From an uncultured bacterium (GTDB lineage: Bacteria > Chloroflexota > Anaerolineae > J036 > Brachytrichaceae), in the NCBI GenBank assembly GCA_903921365.1, contig CAIXPS010000603.1, positions 1 to 64,000 of the forward strand: a DNA stretch of 64,000 nucleotides, given 5' to 3'. Position numbers and translations under genes: made by a program. Under the pieces are notes generated by a model that had not been told where the DNA came from, searched no databases, and was given only the letters and a program-made list of their open reading frames with translations. Shown here piece after piece: positions 26,827 to 35,867 of this stretch (position 1 is its first letter; every line of letters starts with the position of its first letter).

Positions 26827-28176
26827 TCAGCCGTTAGATATATCCTTACCCAACGGTGATAGGGGTTGCGTATCAAATGACCTATTAGGCTTGTTATGTG
26901 TTTTCGCGCTCATAAGTGAATCGTTGCGGTCGCGGCCGACCATGAGTCCGAGCCAAGCCAATACGCTCAGCCAGGCTGGGAGCGAGAGTATACGCAGGAT
27001 TGTCCGCGCGTCGCCAAGGGGCTGGAGAACAAGCAAGGGCTGGTACATCTCGAAGTAGTAGGTTGCGATCAGGAATGGCAGGCAGGCCAACAGATACCAG
27101 CGCAGGCGATGGACGTGATCCAGCAGCAGAACAAGCGGGAGAAGCCAGAGCAGATACGTGACGCTAAAGCCGGCTGTGAAGGCAAAGAGAGCAAGGATGA
27201 TCAGGGTCATTCCCTGCAGCAGGGGACGGCGGAGAGCAAGCCACCATGCGACGAGGATGGCTGCGAGGGTGAGCCAGCGGCCGAATAAATAGGCAAGGAT
27301 GGCGGCGATGGCGAACCAGAGGCCGTAGGAGAAGTCGAGGAACCTCACGGCCAGCAGCAGGCCGGCCGAGTAGCCCCAATTGCCATACACGGAGCCGTAG
27401 CCGAGGGTGTTCGTGACCATGGCCATGAATGCACCGGGCCGCAGCGAAAGGTAGATGCACATCGCGGTGAGAGGAACGACACCGCAACTGAGCAGCAGGA
27501 GCAGCCGCTCCCGCCACCGCGGGATCGCCAGGAGCAGCACCGGCAGGAACAAGGCGGGCCAGGATTTGACAAGGATGCCGAGCCCGAGCGCGGCGCCTGC
27601 CAGAATGGGATTCTTCTGGCGATCGACGAGTCGCCATGCGATGAGTGATAGAAGCAGGGGCAGGCTGTCAAACTGGCCGCCATAGGCGACGACGAGCAGC
27701 GAGATGGGGTTGAGGGCGTAGACGAGAGCAGCCTGGTTTGCCCGGCCTTCGCCCCAGCGATCGAGCACAACTCGGTACACGAAGAATACGATCAGCGCAT
27801 CGGCGATGACCCCGGGGAGTTTCACCAGCACCACGAAGGGAATGTTGAGACTGAGTTCAGCCAGGCGGGAAAGAGCGAGCCAGTACATCCAGAATGGCAG
27901 GTAGGGATGCCGTATGCCGGCGACCGGATCGCCGTAGACGTCTCTACCAGACAGGAATGTATCGGCGACCAGCCGGTAGGAGTCGATATCGTACTTGGCG
28001 CCGAGTGGCAACAGCAGCGCCGGAAGAAGGCGAACGGACAACGCCAACACGACCAGCGCGATGGGTCCAAGCGACCACATGGGAACGTGAGACAGGAGTA
28101 CGGCCCCAAGGGCCAGTACTACGACGGCAAAGTAGATCAGCGCAAATGGAAGTTCAATATCGAGCACCCACGCCAC
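26827..28176 (-). CDS. Polytopic membrane glycosyltransferase (GT87/DUF2029-like)
   Basis: An integral membrane protein of 449 residues with about ten or more helices. An acidic loop (KYDIDSYRLVADTFLSGRDVYGD) after the second helix and HPYLPFWMYWLAL are typical of GT-C fold glycosyltransferases using polyprenyl-phosphate sugars (DUF2029/GT87). Other conserved points are ALNPISLLVVAYGGQFDSLPLL and KSWPALFLPVLLL. It probably adds mannose or another hexose to an envelope glycolipid. It is the only intact gene in the decayed 26.4-29 kb stretch. Confidence 0.8.
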   Translation of the reverse strand: MAWVLDIELPFALIYFAVVVLALGAVLLSHVPMWSLGPIALVVLALSVRLLPALLLPLGAKYDIDSYRLVADTFLSGRDVYGDPVAGIRHPYLPFWMYWLALSRLAELSLNIPFVVLVKLPGVIADALIVFFVYRVVLDRWGEGRANQAALVYALNPISLLVVAYGGQFDSLPLLLSLIAWRLVDRQKNPILAGAALGLGILVKSWPALFLPVLLLAIPRWRERLLLLLSCGVVPLTAMCIYLSLRPGAFMAMVTNTLGYGSVYGNWGYSAGLLLAVRFLDFSYGLWFAIAAILAYLFGRWLTLAAILVAWWLALRRPLLQGMTLIILALFAFTAGFSVTYLLWLLPLVLLLDHVHRLRWYLLACLPFLIATYYFEMYQPLLVLQPLGDARTILRILSLPAWLSVLAWLGLMVGRDRNDSLMSAKTHNKPNRSFDTQPLSPLGKDISNG

Positions 28177-28179
28177 CTC

Positions 28180-28440
28180 CGGATGACCAGCCAGCAGTTT
28201 ACCATTACATGGAACATGGAGGGTTCGGAGCTTGTCAGGAAGTTCGCGTGTGAGGCCATACGGTGACGGATACCGTCAGTATTGCCCAGCCGCTGTATGG
28301 AGTGAGTTGCACGTCCGCGACGTTCTGCAAGGCGGTTGGCAGCGACGCTGTCGTCCAGTCCTGGAACAGCGCACAATCAAAGTGGGGCATGGTTCAAATG
28401 GTTAGAGGCGCTCGAAAACACCTTGAACCACGCGAGCGCG
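28180..28440 (+). pseudogene. Fragment of a repetitive Cys-motif surface protein
   Basis: About 40 codons near 28290-28400 (YGVSCTSATFCKAVGS, then VVQSWNSAQSKW) match one blade of the repetitive SCxSxxFCxAVG proteins frequent in actinobacteria and some Chloroflexota. The stretch lacks a proper start and ends shortly afterwards, so it is a remnant. From about 28457 to 28745 I see no gene, only AT-richer sequence. Confidence 0.5.
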
Positions 28441-28740
28441 CCCTTTCTGCACGTTAATCGCGAAATTGCGTGTCATCAGGCCGGCTTCAGGTCCCAGTAA
28501 ACGAATTAAGCCCAACGCATTCGGTACTGCACTGCTGTTCGGTACGGCGCTCTGACGCATCTGAAACCATGTCGAATTCTCCGATTCGGAACATAGTGGT
28601 TCTTCCTAGAAAAGGATGCGAGGAGTATATAGTTTGACGCCACGTCAATGTCAATAGACCTATACAGACATACAGACAATCGTTGCACTAGCATAAAACA
28701 CCACCTCGTTACAAACCAATGTACACCAGGAGCACCCATA

Positions 28741-28951
28741 GTTCTTCCCGAGCGCGTGACTCCGGAGCGGATCGTCGGTCGTATTGCGGGCCATGGGCTT
28801 CGAGACGGCTAATGTGCATCTGGGCAGCAAGGCAGCGGTCGCCGCGATCCTGCAGGACCTCGATCAGCGTCCGGCCCGTTGGCTGCAGAAGGCAGCAAAG
28901 GCCATGGCGGAGGCCACGCATGAAGACTTCGAAACCTGGGAAAAGGGGTGA
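28741..28951 (+). pseudogene. C-terminal gene fragment, frameshifted
   Basis: A first frame (VLPERVTPERIVGRIAGHG) breaks near 28800. A second frame then continues as GFETANVHLGSKAAVAAI, followed by a helical segment ending WEKG and TGA at 28951. The two parts read like one protein end split by a frameshift. The family is not recognised. Confidence 0.45.
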
Positions 28952-29027
28952 TTTACTGCATCCTGCTGGAGGATTCAAGCAGGAACCGCATCCCGCGCTA
29001 AAATGCGAGTGAGGTAGATGTGACAAC

Positions 29028-30074
29028 ATGAAAATGCATCCCTTACTTGTGGATCCTGAAGCTGTCGCCGTCATCCTGCAACCCGTACCGGACGCTCCTG
29101 CTTGGCCGGACTTCGCGCGCAGCGCATGCGTTGCGCTGGAAGCGCTTCAGGTGGTGTTATCCGGCGAGAAAGTGGTGCTCAAACCCAACGTCACCTCCGG
29201 CGAACACTTCCACAATCCGGAGAACGGCATCGGCACGCACCCGGCCTTTATCGGCGGTATGGTGGACTATCTACGCGGGCATGGCGCCAGGGCCGGTGGT
29301 GTCTATGTGGTCGAGGACCCGCGCGACAGCGACGACAACCATCCCCGTCACTGGCAGGGCACTGGCTACCTCGAAATGGCTGCACAAACTGGCGCCAAAC
29401 TGCGTTGCCCGACTGCCTTCACCTGCGTGCGCAAACCCGTGCCACACCCCCTCGTGCACGCGTCGCGCAACGTCAGCCGCCCTGCCGTTGCCGCGGACAC
29501 CGTGCTGATTAACGTGCCCAAGCTCAAGACCCACAACCTGGCCATCACCACCCTGTGCATGAAGAACCTGATGGGACTCGACAATGTCTTTGACCGCCAC
29601 TACTGCGCCCAGGCCATCAAGGATCTGCCTCCCGAATGGCAGATTACCGACCGCCCCCACAAGGATTGGATGACGTCCGACGTCCACGAACTCTGGCAGT
29701 TCGGCCTGGCGCGCCGGCTGGTCGACCTGGCTCAGGTGCTCAAACCGCACCTGAATGTCGTCGAAGGCATCGTGGGCCGCGATGGCACGGGCTTTAACCG
29801 GGGCAGCAACCGGACGCTGGGCATAGTCGTAGCCGGCATCAACGTCGTGGCTGTTGACAGCATCGCCAGCTACCTCATGGGCCATGATCCGCGCGAGTTG
29901 ATCTATCTTAAGCTGGCCGCGTCCGCCGGCCTGGGACAGAACGACCCTGCGCGCCTGCGCGTGTATGTGGCTGACACCCGCGATGGCGGGGCGGCAGAAC
30001 TTGCGCCCTGCCACGACTTGGCAGCGTTGCGCTGCGACCCACCGTTCAAAGTCCTTCGCGATATCAAGGAATAG
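29028..30074 (+). CDS. DUF362 domain protein
   Basis: A 348-residue protein of the DUF362 family. KVVLKPNVT...GIGTHPAFIGGMVDYL, INVPKLKTHNLAITTLCMKNLMG and GRDGTGFNRG with VVAGINVVAVDSIASYLMGHDP are the family's conserved blocks. Some relatives carry ferredoxin clusters; this one has no CxxCxxC set. The biochemical role is unknown. It follows the pseudogene patch and precedes a short DUF1905 gene on the other strand. Confidence 0.82.
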   Translation: MKMHPLLVDPEAVAVILQPVPDAPAWPDFARSACVALEALQVVLSGEKVVLKPNVTSGEHFHNPENGIGTHPAFIGGMVDYLRGHGARAGGVYVVEDPRDSDDNHPRHWQGTGYLEMAAQTGAKLRCPTAFTCVRKPVPHPLVHASRNVSRPAVAADTVLINVPKLKTHNLAITTLCMKNLMGLDNVFDRHYCAQAIKDLPPEWQITDRPHKDWMTSDVHELWQFGLARRLVDLAQVLKPHLNVVEGIVGRDGTGFNRGSNRTLGIVVAGINVVAVDSIASYLMGHDPRELIYLKLAASAGLGQNDPARLRVYVADTRDGGAAELAPCHDLAALRCDPPFKVLRDIKE

Positions 30075-30127
30075 GCAGACCAATCCGCGCCATGTGCGTA
30101 TACGTTCGCGCCGATGATTCCATTTTT

Positions 30128-30415
30128 CTAAAGACGCACTTCGAGCCGTATCGTCACGGCGTCGCCTTCCTCAAGTTTTTCTGCTTTGCGGATTTTGTCT
30201 TTGATGGGCACGATGTAGCTGCCATCTTTGGGGAACAAGGACGTCTGCCACTTGGTTTTGCCAATCCGCACATGCACCGGAATCATGCCCCAGCCATAGG
30301 TCACGATGCCCGATATCACCTTCAGGTCGCGGCTTTGCTCCGCCGGAACGGTCACGAAGTAGAACGGCGCAGGTCCCTTCCAGTGCCAGATGATGCCGTC
30401 GAACTCGAAATCCAT
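30128..30415 (-). CDS. DUF1905 domain protein
   Basis: A 95-residue single-domain beta-barrel protein. FDGIIWHWKGPAPFYFVTVPAEQSRDL, WGMIPVHVRIGKTKWQTSLFPKDGSYIVPIKDKIRKAE and DAVTIRLEV cover the complete DUF1905 domain. The function is unknown; relatives often occur fused to YdeI-like domains. It is transcribed away from the DUF3592-like gene, with a 16-nt gap between starts. Confidence 0.88.
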   Translation of the reverse strand: MDFEFDGIIWHWKGPAPFYFVTVPAEQSRDLKVISGIVTYGWGMIPVHVRIGKTKWQTSLFPKDGSYIVPIKDKIRKAEKLEEGDAVTIRLEVRL

Positions 30416-30431
30416 GGGGAGACTATATCAG

Positions 30432-31391
30432 ATGGTAATATTCGCATTTCACAACGCGATGTTCACCTCAATTGTTATTTATCTCTTCCTGCTCCTGGTC
30501 ACGACGGGACTCGGTCTGGTCTTGCTCTGGTTCGGACGGAAGTTCATGCGATTATCCTCTATTGCCAGACAGGACGAGATCGATCTGTATGAGTACGGTG
30601 TCACAACCCCGGCGCGGGTCACCGGCCACCGTTCGGTGACTCGCCGGACGAGTAGTTATTACATCACTTACCAGTATCTGGCGACAGCCGCCGACGGGAC
30701 GACCGAGACCCTCACCAAAGAGAAGGCCATTTATGGCAGCGACTACCGCAACCTGAACATCGGTGACAGCATCACGGTGCGGTATTTGCCTGATAAGACC
30801 AGGACGGAGCGGATCGAAGCAGGCGCGCGCGAGACCTATAGTCCGGCATCGTGGCGAGTCAGCGGCTTGATCGCCATCGTTCTGGGCGTCTTCCTCGCGG
30901 TTTTCGGGGTGGTGATTGTCGGGTATGGCGTCAAGTATGACGCCCAGAAAGCCGCACAGGAGACGGCAACCGCCAACGCGCCACTGGCGACGCCCAACCC
31001 GTCACAGCAGACGGCGACCGTTGTCGCCATCGAGGCGACGCGCAGCGCCGATGGGGCGATGGTCACGATCCTGCGTGACAAACTGGCGCCCCGCATTGCG
31101 GTATGGAAGCGCGTGACGGATCACACCATGCATCGCGTGCCGGGCTATGACCCGGAACTTAGCCTGGGCGAACGCGAGATCGATTACGGGTATTGCGATA
31201 GCGGTGAGTTCTACACCTATGTGTGGTTTGGCTTCACCTCGTTTGACGGTTATGCCTTTGTCGACGAAGACGGCCGGCCCGAGAAGTGCAAACCGCAGGA
31301 ATTTAGCCAGATATGGCTGCGCAACAGCGGCAGCCTGGGCAACTCCTGGTATGCCGTGTCAGCAGCTTCAATGGTGAAAACATCGCCGTAA
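30432..31391 (+). CDS. DUF3592-like membrane protein
   Basis: A 319-residue protein. Two membrane helices (about residues 12-35 and 143-168) enclose a DUF3592 domain (EYGVTTPARVTGHRS...YYITYQYLATAADGTTETLTKEKAI...GDSITVRYLPDKTRTERIE). The C-terminal 130 residues after a Thr/Ala/Pro-rich linker form a separate outward-facing domain without a recognised match. The start at 30432 has GGAG 10 nt upstream and avoids overlap with the divergent DUF1905 gene; the frame is open to 30390. Confidence 0.75.
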   Translation: MVIFAFHNAMFTSIVIYLFLLLVTTGLGLVLLWFGRKFMRLSSIARQDEIDLYEYGVTTPARVTGHRSVTRRTSSYYITYQYLATAADGTTETLTKEKAIYGSDYRNLNIGDSITVRYLPDKTRTERIEAGARETYSPASWRVSGLIAIVLGVFLAVFGVVIVGYGVKYDAQKAAQETATANAPLATPNPSQQTATVVAIEATRSADGAMVTILRDKLAPRIAVWKRVTDHTMHRVPGYDPELSLGEREIDYGYCDSGEFYTYVWFGFTSFDGYAFVDEDGRPEKCKPQEFSQIWLRNSGSLGNSWYAVSAASMVKTSP

Positions 31392-31439
31392 GCAGCGGTT
31401 CTCAATCTGAAATCTGTATTAAACAGACCTCGGACACAA

Positions 31440-31640
31440 TCATAGAAGCGCGCGATCGCCGTCAGCGGGCGAAGGCGCGAAATGGATTGTCGCAGGTGAT
31501 GCGCTTCCGATGGCGTCGTATTCAAGCCACGCGCCGCGGCGCGCCGTCTCCAGATGCAGGCCAAAGTCAGGCTCGGCCTGCGTATGAATCCAGATGAAGC
31601 GGCAGGGTGTATGGCCTGCCTTCTTCTTCGCGTTCTTCGC
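31440..31640 (-). pseudogene. Remnant of a phosphotriesterase-family gene
   Basis: In one minus-strand frame about 55 codons read as the middle of a phosphotriesterase-like amidohydrolase: RFIWIHTQAEPDFGLHLE and then TARRGAWLEYDAIGSASP, ending at a TGA at 31440-31442. No start and no other part of the barrel is present. The stretch lies in the 267-nt gap between the DUF3592-like gene and the SDR gene and explains most of it. Confidence 0.5.
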
Positions 31641-31658
31641 GGTGAGATTCTGACTATG

Positions 31659-32498
31659 CTATATCTTACCCGCAGCCCGATCCTTCGCGACGCCAGCAAT
31701 GATCGAATCCATGTATCCGTTCATGATGGGTTCGACCAGGCTGGACAACCGTTTGAGCAGGTGCATCTCCATGTTTGAACTGATGGCGAACTGATTGCGG
31801 CGGATGCCATCGACAATCGCCTTTGCCACGACGGCAGGGGACTGCGGCGCTGCTGTTCCCGAGATGCGTTTGGTCTCTTCGGGCTTGGTTTTGTTCTCCT
31901 CGGCCAGTTGCGGGGTGTCTACATCCGATGGGTAGACGATTGAAACGCGCACGCCGGACGGCTTGACCTCGCAGCGCAATGCCTGCGCCAGCCCGCGCAA
32001 TGCGAACTTGGTCGGGCAGTACGAGGTATAGCCGTAAATGCCCAGCACGCCTGCCCCCGACGCGATCATCACAATATGGCCGCGCTTGCATGCCAGCATG
32101 CTCGATAACGCGGCCTTGATGGTATATACGGTGCCGAGGTAGTTTAGTTGCATCGTCTGCTCATACAGTTCGACGGCCTGATCCTGAAAAAGACCCGGCT
32201 GCACCATGCCGGCGGAGGTGATCAGAATGTCCGGCGCGCCGTTTTCGGCGATTGCGGCGGCGACTGCGCGTTGCACCTCGGCATTGACCGAGACATCCGC
32301 CGAGTAGGTGCTGACGCGTTGAGTGGTTGCGGCGCGCGCCTGCTCAATCTCTGCTTTTGCGGCGCTCAACTTGGCGAGGTTGCGCGCGATGATTGAAATG
32401 TGTGCGCCCTCAGACGCGAGCAGCAACGCCGTTGCCTTGCCGATGCCGCTCGATCCGCCGGTGATGATCACGTGCTGGTTGTTAAACAATTGTGACAT
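31659..32498 (-). CDS. Short-chain dehydrogenase (3-ketodihydrosphingosine reductase-like)
   Basis: A classical SDR of 279 residues. TGGSSGIGKA binds the cofactor, RNLAKL after the second strand favours NADP, and catalytic residues occur in LITSAGMV, MIASGAG and YCPTKFALRG (YxxxK). The C-terminal extension with EMHLLKRLSSLVEP resembles the membrane-associating end of KDSR-type reductases, which reduce 3-ketosphinganine. No serine palmitoyltransferase gene is in the window, so a sphingolipid role is only a suggestion. Confidence 0.82.
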   Translation of the reverse strand: MSQLFNNQHVIITGGSSGIGKATALLLASEGAHISIIARNLAKLSAAKAEIEQARAATTQRVSTYSADVSVNAEVQRAVAAAIAENGAPDILITSAGMVQPGLFQDQAVELYEQTMQLNYLGTVYTIKAALSSMLACKRGHIVMIASGAGVLGIYGYTSYCPTKFALRGLAQALRCEVKPSGVRVSIVYPSDVDTPQLAEENKTKPEETKRISGTAAPQSPAVVAKAIVDGIRRNQFAISSNMEMHLLKRLSSLVEPIMNGYMDSIIAGVAKDRAAGKI

Positions 32499-32558
32499 GT
32501 CAATTCCTTTGAGAATGCCCTGCCGCAGACAGGCTGCGGGTGTCTAAGAATGCCTGAC

Positions 32559-33512
32559 TTACACGGTTATCACGCCGTCGCTGATCAGCCGGGTAACCGA
32601 CTCCTGCGCGGCGCTGAGTGAACTATACCGCGGACGGTACTCCAGCAGGCGCTCTGCCTTGGCGATACTTCCGTTCGGGCTGTGCGCGATGTGATCCCAC
32701 GTCGCGGCGGCCTCCTGTGCGGTCACGCCCTTGCGCCATTCGTCCCACGGGGCAAATGCGAGGCGCGCCGGCTGCCCGAACCATGCATACATCGCCTCGG
32801 CATACCCGCGCAACGATAGCGCCTGCGGCGACACAACGTGGAAGCTCTCGCCGACGGCACAACTCCAGTGCGCAATTGCCTGCATGAAACTCTGCGCCAC
32901 ATCGTCGGCGTGGACGTGGTGCACTGTCTCCTGTCCGAGGTTCGGCAGGATCAGCTCCTCGCCGCGCGCGATTTGGGCGAACACCTGCGGGTTGAAGTGG
33001 CCGGCGGGGTTGAGCGGCGCCCAGCCCGGCCCGACGATATGACCGGGGTGCAATGCCGTGGCGGGAAACCCGGACGCGCGCGCCTCGCGCAACAGATAGG
33101 CCTCGATCGCAGCCTTCTGGATGCCGTACTCGCCAAACGGCTTGCGCGGTTGCGTCTCGGTCGTCGGGACTTGCGCGCTGGGCCCATGCACCCACATCGT
33201 CCCACAGTGCAGGAAGTGTTGCACCTGCCCGCGCAACGCCTCGACCAGTTGTTGTGCGCTCGCAAGCGTGAAGCAGATCATGTCGATCACGATGTCCGGT
33301 TTGAGGTCGCGCACGCGCGCGCCAAAGGCGCCGGCGGCTTCCTCCGCCGCGCGATCCAGTTGGATCTGCTGCACGTGTTTCCATGCAGCGTGTGACAGGT
33401 AAGGTTCGCGCTGACCGCGCGTGATGCAGAGCACCTCGTGCCCGGCTTCGACCAGCCGCGGCGTCAGGTATGTCCCGACATGTCCTTTCCCACCGATAAT
33501 CACAGTGCGCAT
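32559..33512 (-). CDS. NAD-dependent epimerase/dehydratase
   Basis: An extended SDR of 317 residues. The cofactor loop is VIIGGKGHVGTYL. A YGIQKA segment stands where YxxxK catalysts have Tyr and Lys, and HPGHIVGPGW is typical of UDP-sugar epimerase relatives. The start lies 43 nt after the mtnP stop and the SDR gene follows 60 nt after its end, so the three minus-strand genes may share a transcript. The substrate is unknown. Confidence 0.85.
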   Translation of the reverse strand: MRTVIIGGKGHVGTYLTPRLVEAGHEVLCITRGQREPYLSHAAWKHVQQIQLDRAAEEAAGAFGARVRDLKPDIVIDMICFTLASAQQLVEALRGQVQHFLHCGTMWVHGPSAQVPTTETQPRKPFGEYGIQKAAIEAYLLREARASGFPATALHPGHIVGPGWAPLNPAGHFNPQVFAQIARGEELILPNLGQETVHHVHADDVAQSFMQAIAHWSCAVGESFHVVSPQALSLRGYAEAMYAWFGQPARLAFAPWDEWRKGVTAQEAAATWDHIAHSPNGSIAKAERLLEYRPRYSSLSAAQESVTRLISDGVITV

Positions 33513-33555
33513 GAGTTCCTCCGAACTTGCGAATCCGCCTTTGCGTAAGCGGTGT

Positions 33556-34422
33556 TTACAGGTACTTATCGACGAGCAGGCTGACCCGTTCGCGCGCTTC
33601 CGGCGTGATGCGGTCGCGCGCTGTCATGACTGCGCTGCTCATTGCCCCGTCACTCTCATGTGGGAGCGTCGGTATGACTGGCGCGAGGTCGCTGATCACC
33701 TGTTGCGCCAGCGCCAGATTGGCATTCAGGCGTTCGATCACGATCGCCACCGTGACCGCCTCTTCCGACTCGTGCCATACGTCGTAGTCGGTGACATGCG
33801 CCATGATGGCGAAGTCGATCTCGGCCTCGCGCGCCAGAAAGGCCTCTGGGCAGGCGGTCATGCCGATGATGTCGCAACCCCACGCGCGGAACGCCTTGCT
33901 CTCGGCTTTAGTGCTGAAGCGTGGGCCTTCAATCGTGATCAACGCGCCGCCCGCGTGCACGCGTCCGCCTGCATCGCGCACCGCTTGTGCGAGCGCCTTG
34001 CTCAAAGAAGCGGAGAATGGCTCCGCGATACCAACGTGTCCCACGATGCCTTTGTCAAAGAATGAGGCCGGTCGCAGTCCCTTGGTGAAGTCGAATAGCT
34101 GGTCGGGCACGACGATGTCGCGCGGTTGCAACTCCTCGCGCAAGCTGCCGCAAGCGCTCACGCTGATGATGTGCTTCACGCCCAGTGATTTCAACGCGTA
34201 AATGTTGGCGCGCGAGGGCACCTCACTCGGGTTCAAGCGATGGCCGCGCCCATGTCGCGGCAGGAATGCCACGCGCGCGCCGCGCAACGTGCCAACGACA
34301 ACCCCATCGGATGGATCGCCAAACGGCGTGCTGATGCGATGTTCGACGACATCGCTCAACCCCGGCATGCTGTATAACCCGCTGCCGCCAATGACCGCAA
34401 ACGCTATGTTACTTTCACCCAT
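33556..34422 (-). CDS. mtnP: S-methyl-5'-thioadenosine phosphorylase
   Basis: Cleaves methylthioadenosine with phosphate to adenine and methylthioribose 1-phosphate, in the methionine salvage pathway. It has 288 residues, normal for the trimeric family. Motifs are GGSGLYSMPG at the N-terminus, LPRHGRGHRLNPSEV, ISVSACGSL, ITIEGPRFSTKAESKAFRAWG and the base-binding VTDYDVW. The usual NMTxxPEA motif reads GMTACPEA, so selectivity may differ from the standard enzyme. No other salvage gene (mtnA, mtnB) is adjacent. Confidence 0.92.
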   Translation of the reverse strand: MGESNIAFAVIGGSGLYSMPGLSDVVEHRISTPFGDPSDGVVVGTLRGARVAFLPRHGRGHRLNPSEVPSRANIYALKSLGVKHIISVSACGSLREELQPRDIVVPDQLFDFTKGLRPASFFDKGIVGHVGIAEPFSASLSKALAQAVRDAGGRVHAGGALITIEGPRFSTKAESKAFRAWGCDIIGMTACPEAFLAREAEIDFAIMAHVTDYDVWHESEEAVTVAIVIERLNANLALAQQVISDLAPVIPTLPHESDGAMSSAVMTARDRITPEARERVSLLVDKYL

Positions 34423-34443
34423 GTCACTCCTCCAATCCGAAGA

Positions 34444-34513
34444 GAGATTAGAGACTAGAGATTAGAAATTCCCAGAAGAGTTTTTAATCTCCAATCTCCA
34501 ATCTCCAATCTCC
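34444..34513. repeat. Heptamer-built inverted repeat between the tlpA-like and mtnP genes
   Basis: The left arm (34444-34470) is GAGATTA, GAGACTA, GAGATTA, GAAATT. The right arm (34486-34513) is four copies of AATCTCC. The arms pair except mainly at every seventh base. In the direction of transcription (minus strand) it starts 3 nt after the tlpA-like stop codon. Confidence 0.85.
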
Positions 34514-34515
34514 CT

Positions 34516-35088
34516 CTATCCAAGCTTCTTCATTTCCGTCACCACCTGGTCTGTGGTGACCGGCCCGCTGAACACCTTGCGCACGATGCCGTTGCTGTCG
34601 ACGAGGATCGTCATCGGGAGGCCAAGCACGCTGTAGGAATCGCCAGCGGTCCCTTTGGGGTCTTCGACGATCAGATAGGGCACACTGTTGTCCTTGGCAA
34701 ATTTCGCCAGCTTGTCGGTGTCGTCCTGTGTGCCGATGCCTATAAACGTCACTTTGTCCTGGCCGAGTTCCTTATACGCAGCGACGAGGTCGGGGGTTTC
34801 CTGCAGGCAGGGCGGGCACCACGACGCCCAGAAGTTGATCAGGACCGGCTTGCCGCGCAGTTCCTTGAGCGCGACCGGTTTGCCATCGAGCGTATTCAAC
34901 GTAAAGTCGGGCGCGGGAACATCGACCCCCAATCGGCGAACGCTCACGGTGGGAAGCACGACGATTGGGTTGTCCTGTTGCGGCCCGCGGCTGCTGACGA
35001 TGATTGCCGCGGTCACAAGCCCGAATACTGTGGCGATGACGGCAATAACGATGATGCTGACGGGTAATTGGCGTTTCTGTTCTGTCAT
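34516..35088 (-). CDS. TlpA/ResA-like membrane-tethered thioredoxin
   Basis: An extracytoplasmic thiol-disulfide oxidoreductase of 190 residues. An N-terminal membrane helix (about 12-32) anchors a thioredoxin fold with active site FWASWCPPC and the cis-Pro in SVLGLPMTILVD. Such proteins reduce or transfer disulfides during cytochrome maturation or envelope protein folding. It lies 25 nt after the DUF2085 gene on the same strand, which suggests one operon. Confidence 0.93.
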   Translation of the reverse strand: MTEQKRQLPVSIIVIAVIATVFGLVTAAIIVSSRGPQQDNPIVVLPTVSVRRLGVDVPAPDFTLNTLDGKPVALKELRGKPVLINFWASWCPPCLQETPDLVAAYKELGQDKVTFIGIGTQDDTDKLAKFAKDNSVPYLIVEDPKGTAGDSYSVLGLPMTILVDSNGIVRKVFSGPVTTDQVVTEMKKLG

Positions 35089-35113
35089 ACAGACCTTACT
35101 ATACGGGCTTGTG

Positions 35114-35821
35114 TCAGCGTTTAGTCACGAAGGCTCCGCTGAATGTCTCTTCGATGAGCGGGAAGACCAGCCAGGTAACGCTGATCCCGAACAGGCTGCC
35201 GGTAATCAGGCGCAGCCACCAGGTGCTCTCGCGAAATGGGATCAGGCTGAGGGGATACTGGCTGAAGAGTTGCGAGAAGCCATCCAGCCCGATCGGGACG
35301 ATGCCAATCAGGATGAACCATATCCACGGCAGCGGGCGGGCGCGGTTGCGCACAAACGCGAACGCGATGCCGTTAAACGCAATGGAGAGATAAATGGCGA
35401 TGTCGCGCTGGCACAAGGCGACTTTATACCCCACCTTTTCATTGCCCTGAAAATCACGCGCCTGGAGCAATCCCTGCGGCGTCAACGTGATGCCCGTGGC
35501 TTGCTGGAATTCTCCATCGCTTTCGCCGCGCGCGTAAACCATCTGTTCGCCAAACAGGAAGAACGACCGAAAGGCATAGGTGTGACACACCAGTTTGTAG
35601 GGCTGGTAGATCAGTTGCGCGGCGCTTGTGTCGCCAATTTTCATCAGCACCGGCGCGGCAAATGGCAGCAGCGAATACACCAGCATGATGCCAACGATCA
35701 GCGCCAGCCAGTGGCGCGAGAACCACTCGGCGAAGCGGTTCAACCCGCGCGTCAATGCAGATGACGGGACCGAGGCCGGGATGCCGCCGGGCAGCGGAGG
35801 TTTTGGAGGTTTGTCAGACAC
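35114..35821 (-). CDS. DUF2085 membrane protein
   Basis: A 235-residue integral membrane protein. The core DUF2085 features are a conserved Cys/His cluster (YKLVCHTYAFRSFFLFGEQ), then ALCQRDIAIYLS and a Pro/Asp-rich last part (PIGLDGFSQLFSQYP). The two Cys may bind metal or form a disulfide, which would fit with the thioredoxin gene next to it; that link is inference. GTG at 35821 is taken as the start; the open frame continues upstream to 36412 only as antisense of the next gene. Confidence 0.83.
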   Translation of the reverse strand: MSDKPPKPPLPGGIPASVPSSALTRGLNRFAEWFSRHWLALIVGIMLVYSLLPFAAPVLMKIGDTSAAQLIYQPYKLVCHTYAFRSFFLFGEQMVYARGESDGEFQQATGITLTPQGLLQARDFQGNEKVGYKVALCQRDIAIYLSIAFNGIAFAFVRNRARPLPWIWFILIGIVPIGLDGFSQLFSQYPLSLIPFRESTWWLRLITGSLFGISVTWLVFPLIEETFSGAFVTKR

Positions 35822-35867
35822 GCACGCGATTATAGCCTTACTACAGTACCGGGATACAATCAGCCCC

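Noticed and set aside
26332-29027. Insertion sequence or integron in the decayed patch
   Set aside because: No transposase or integrase fragment, terminal inverted repeat or target duplication was seen.
28709-29074. Minus-strand reading frame of about 120 codons
   Set aside because: It runs opposite a recognisable gene remnant and the start of the DUF362 gene and has no protein-like features.
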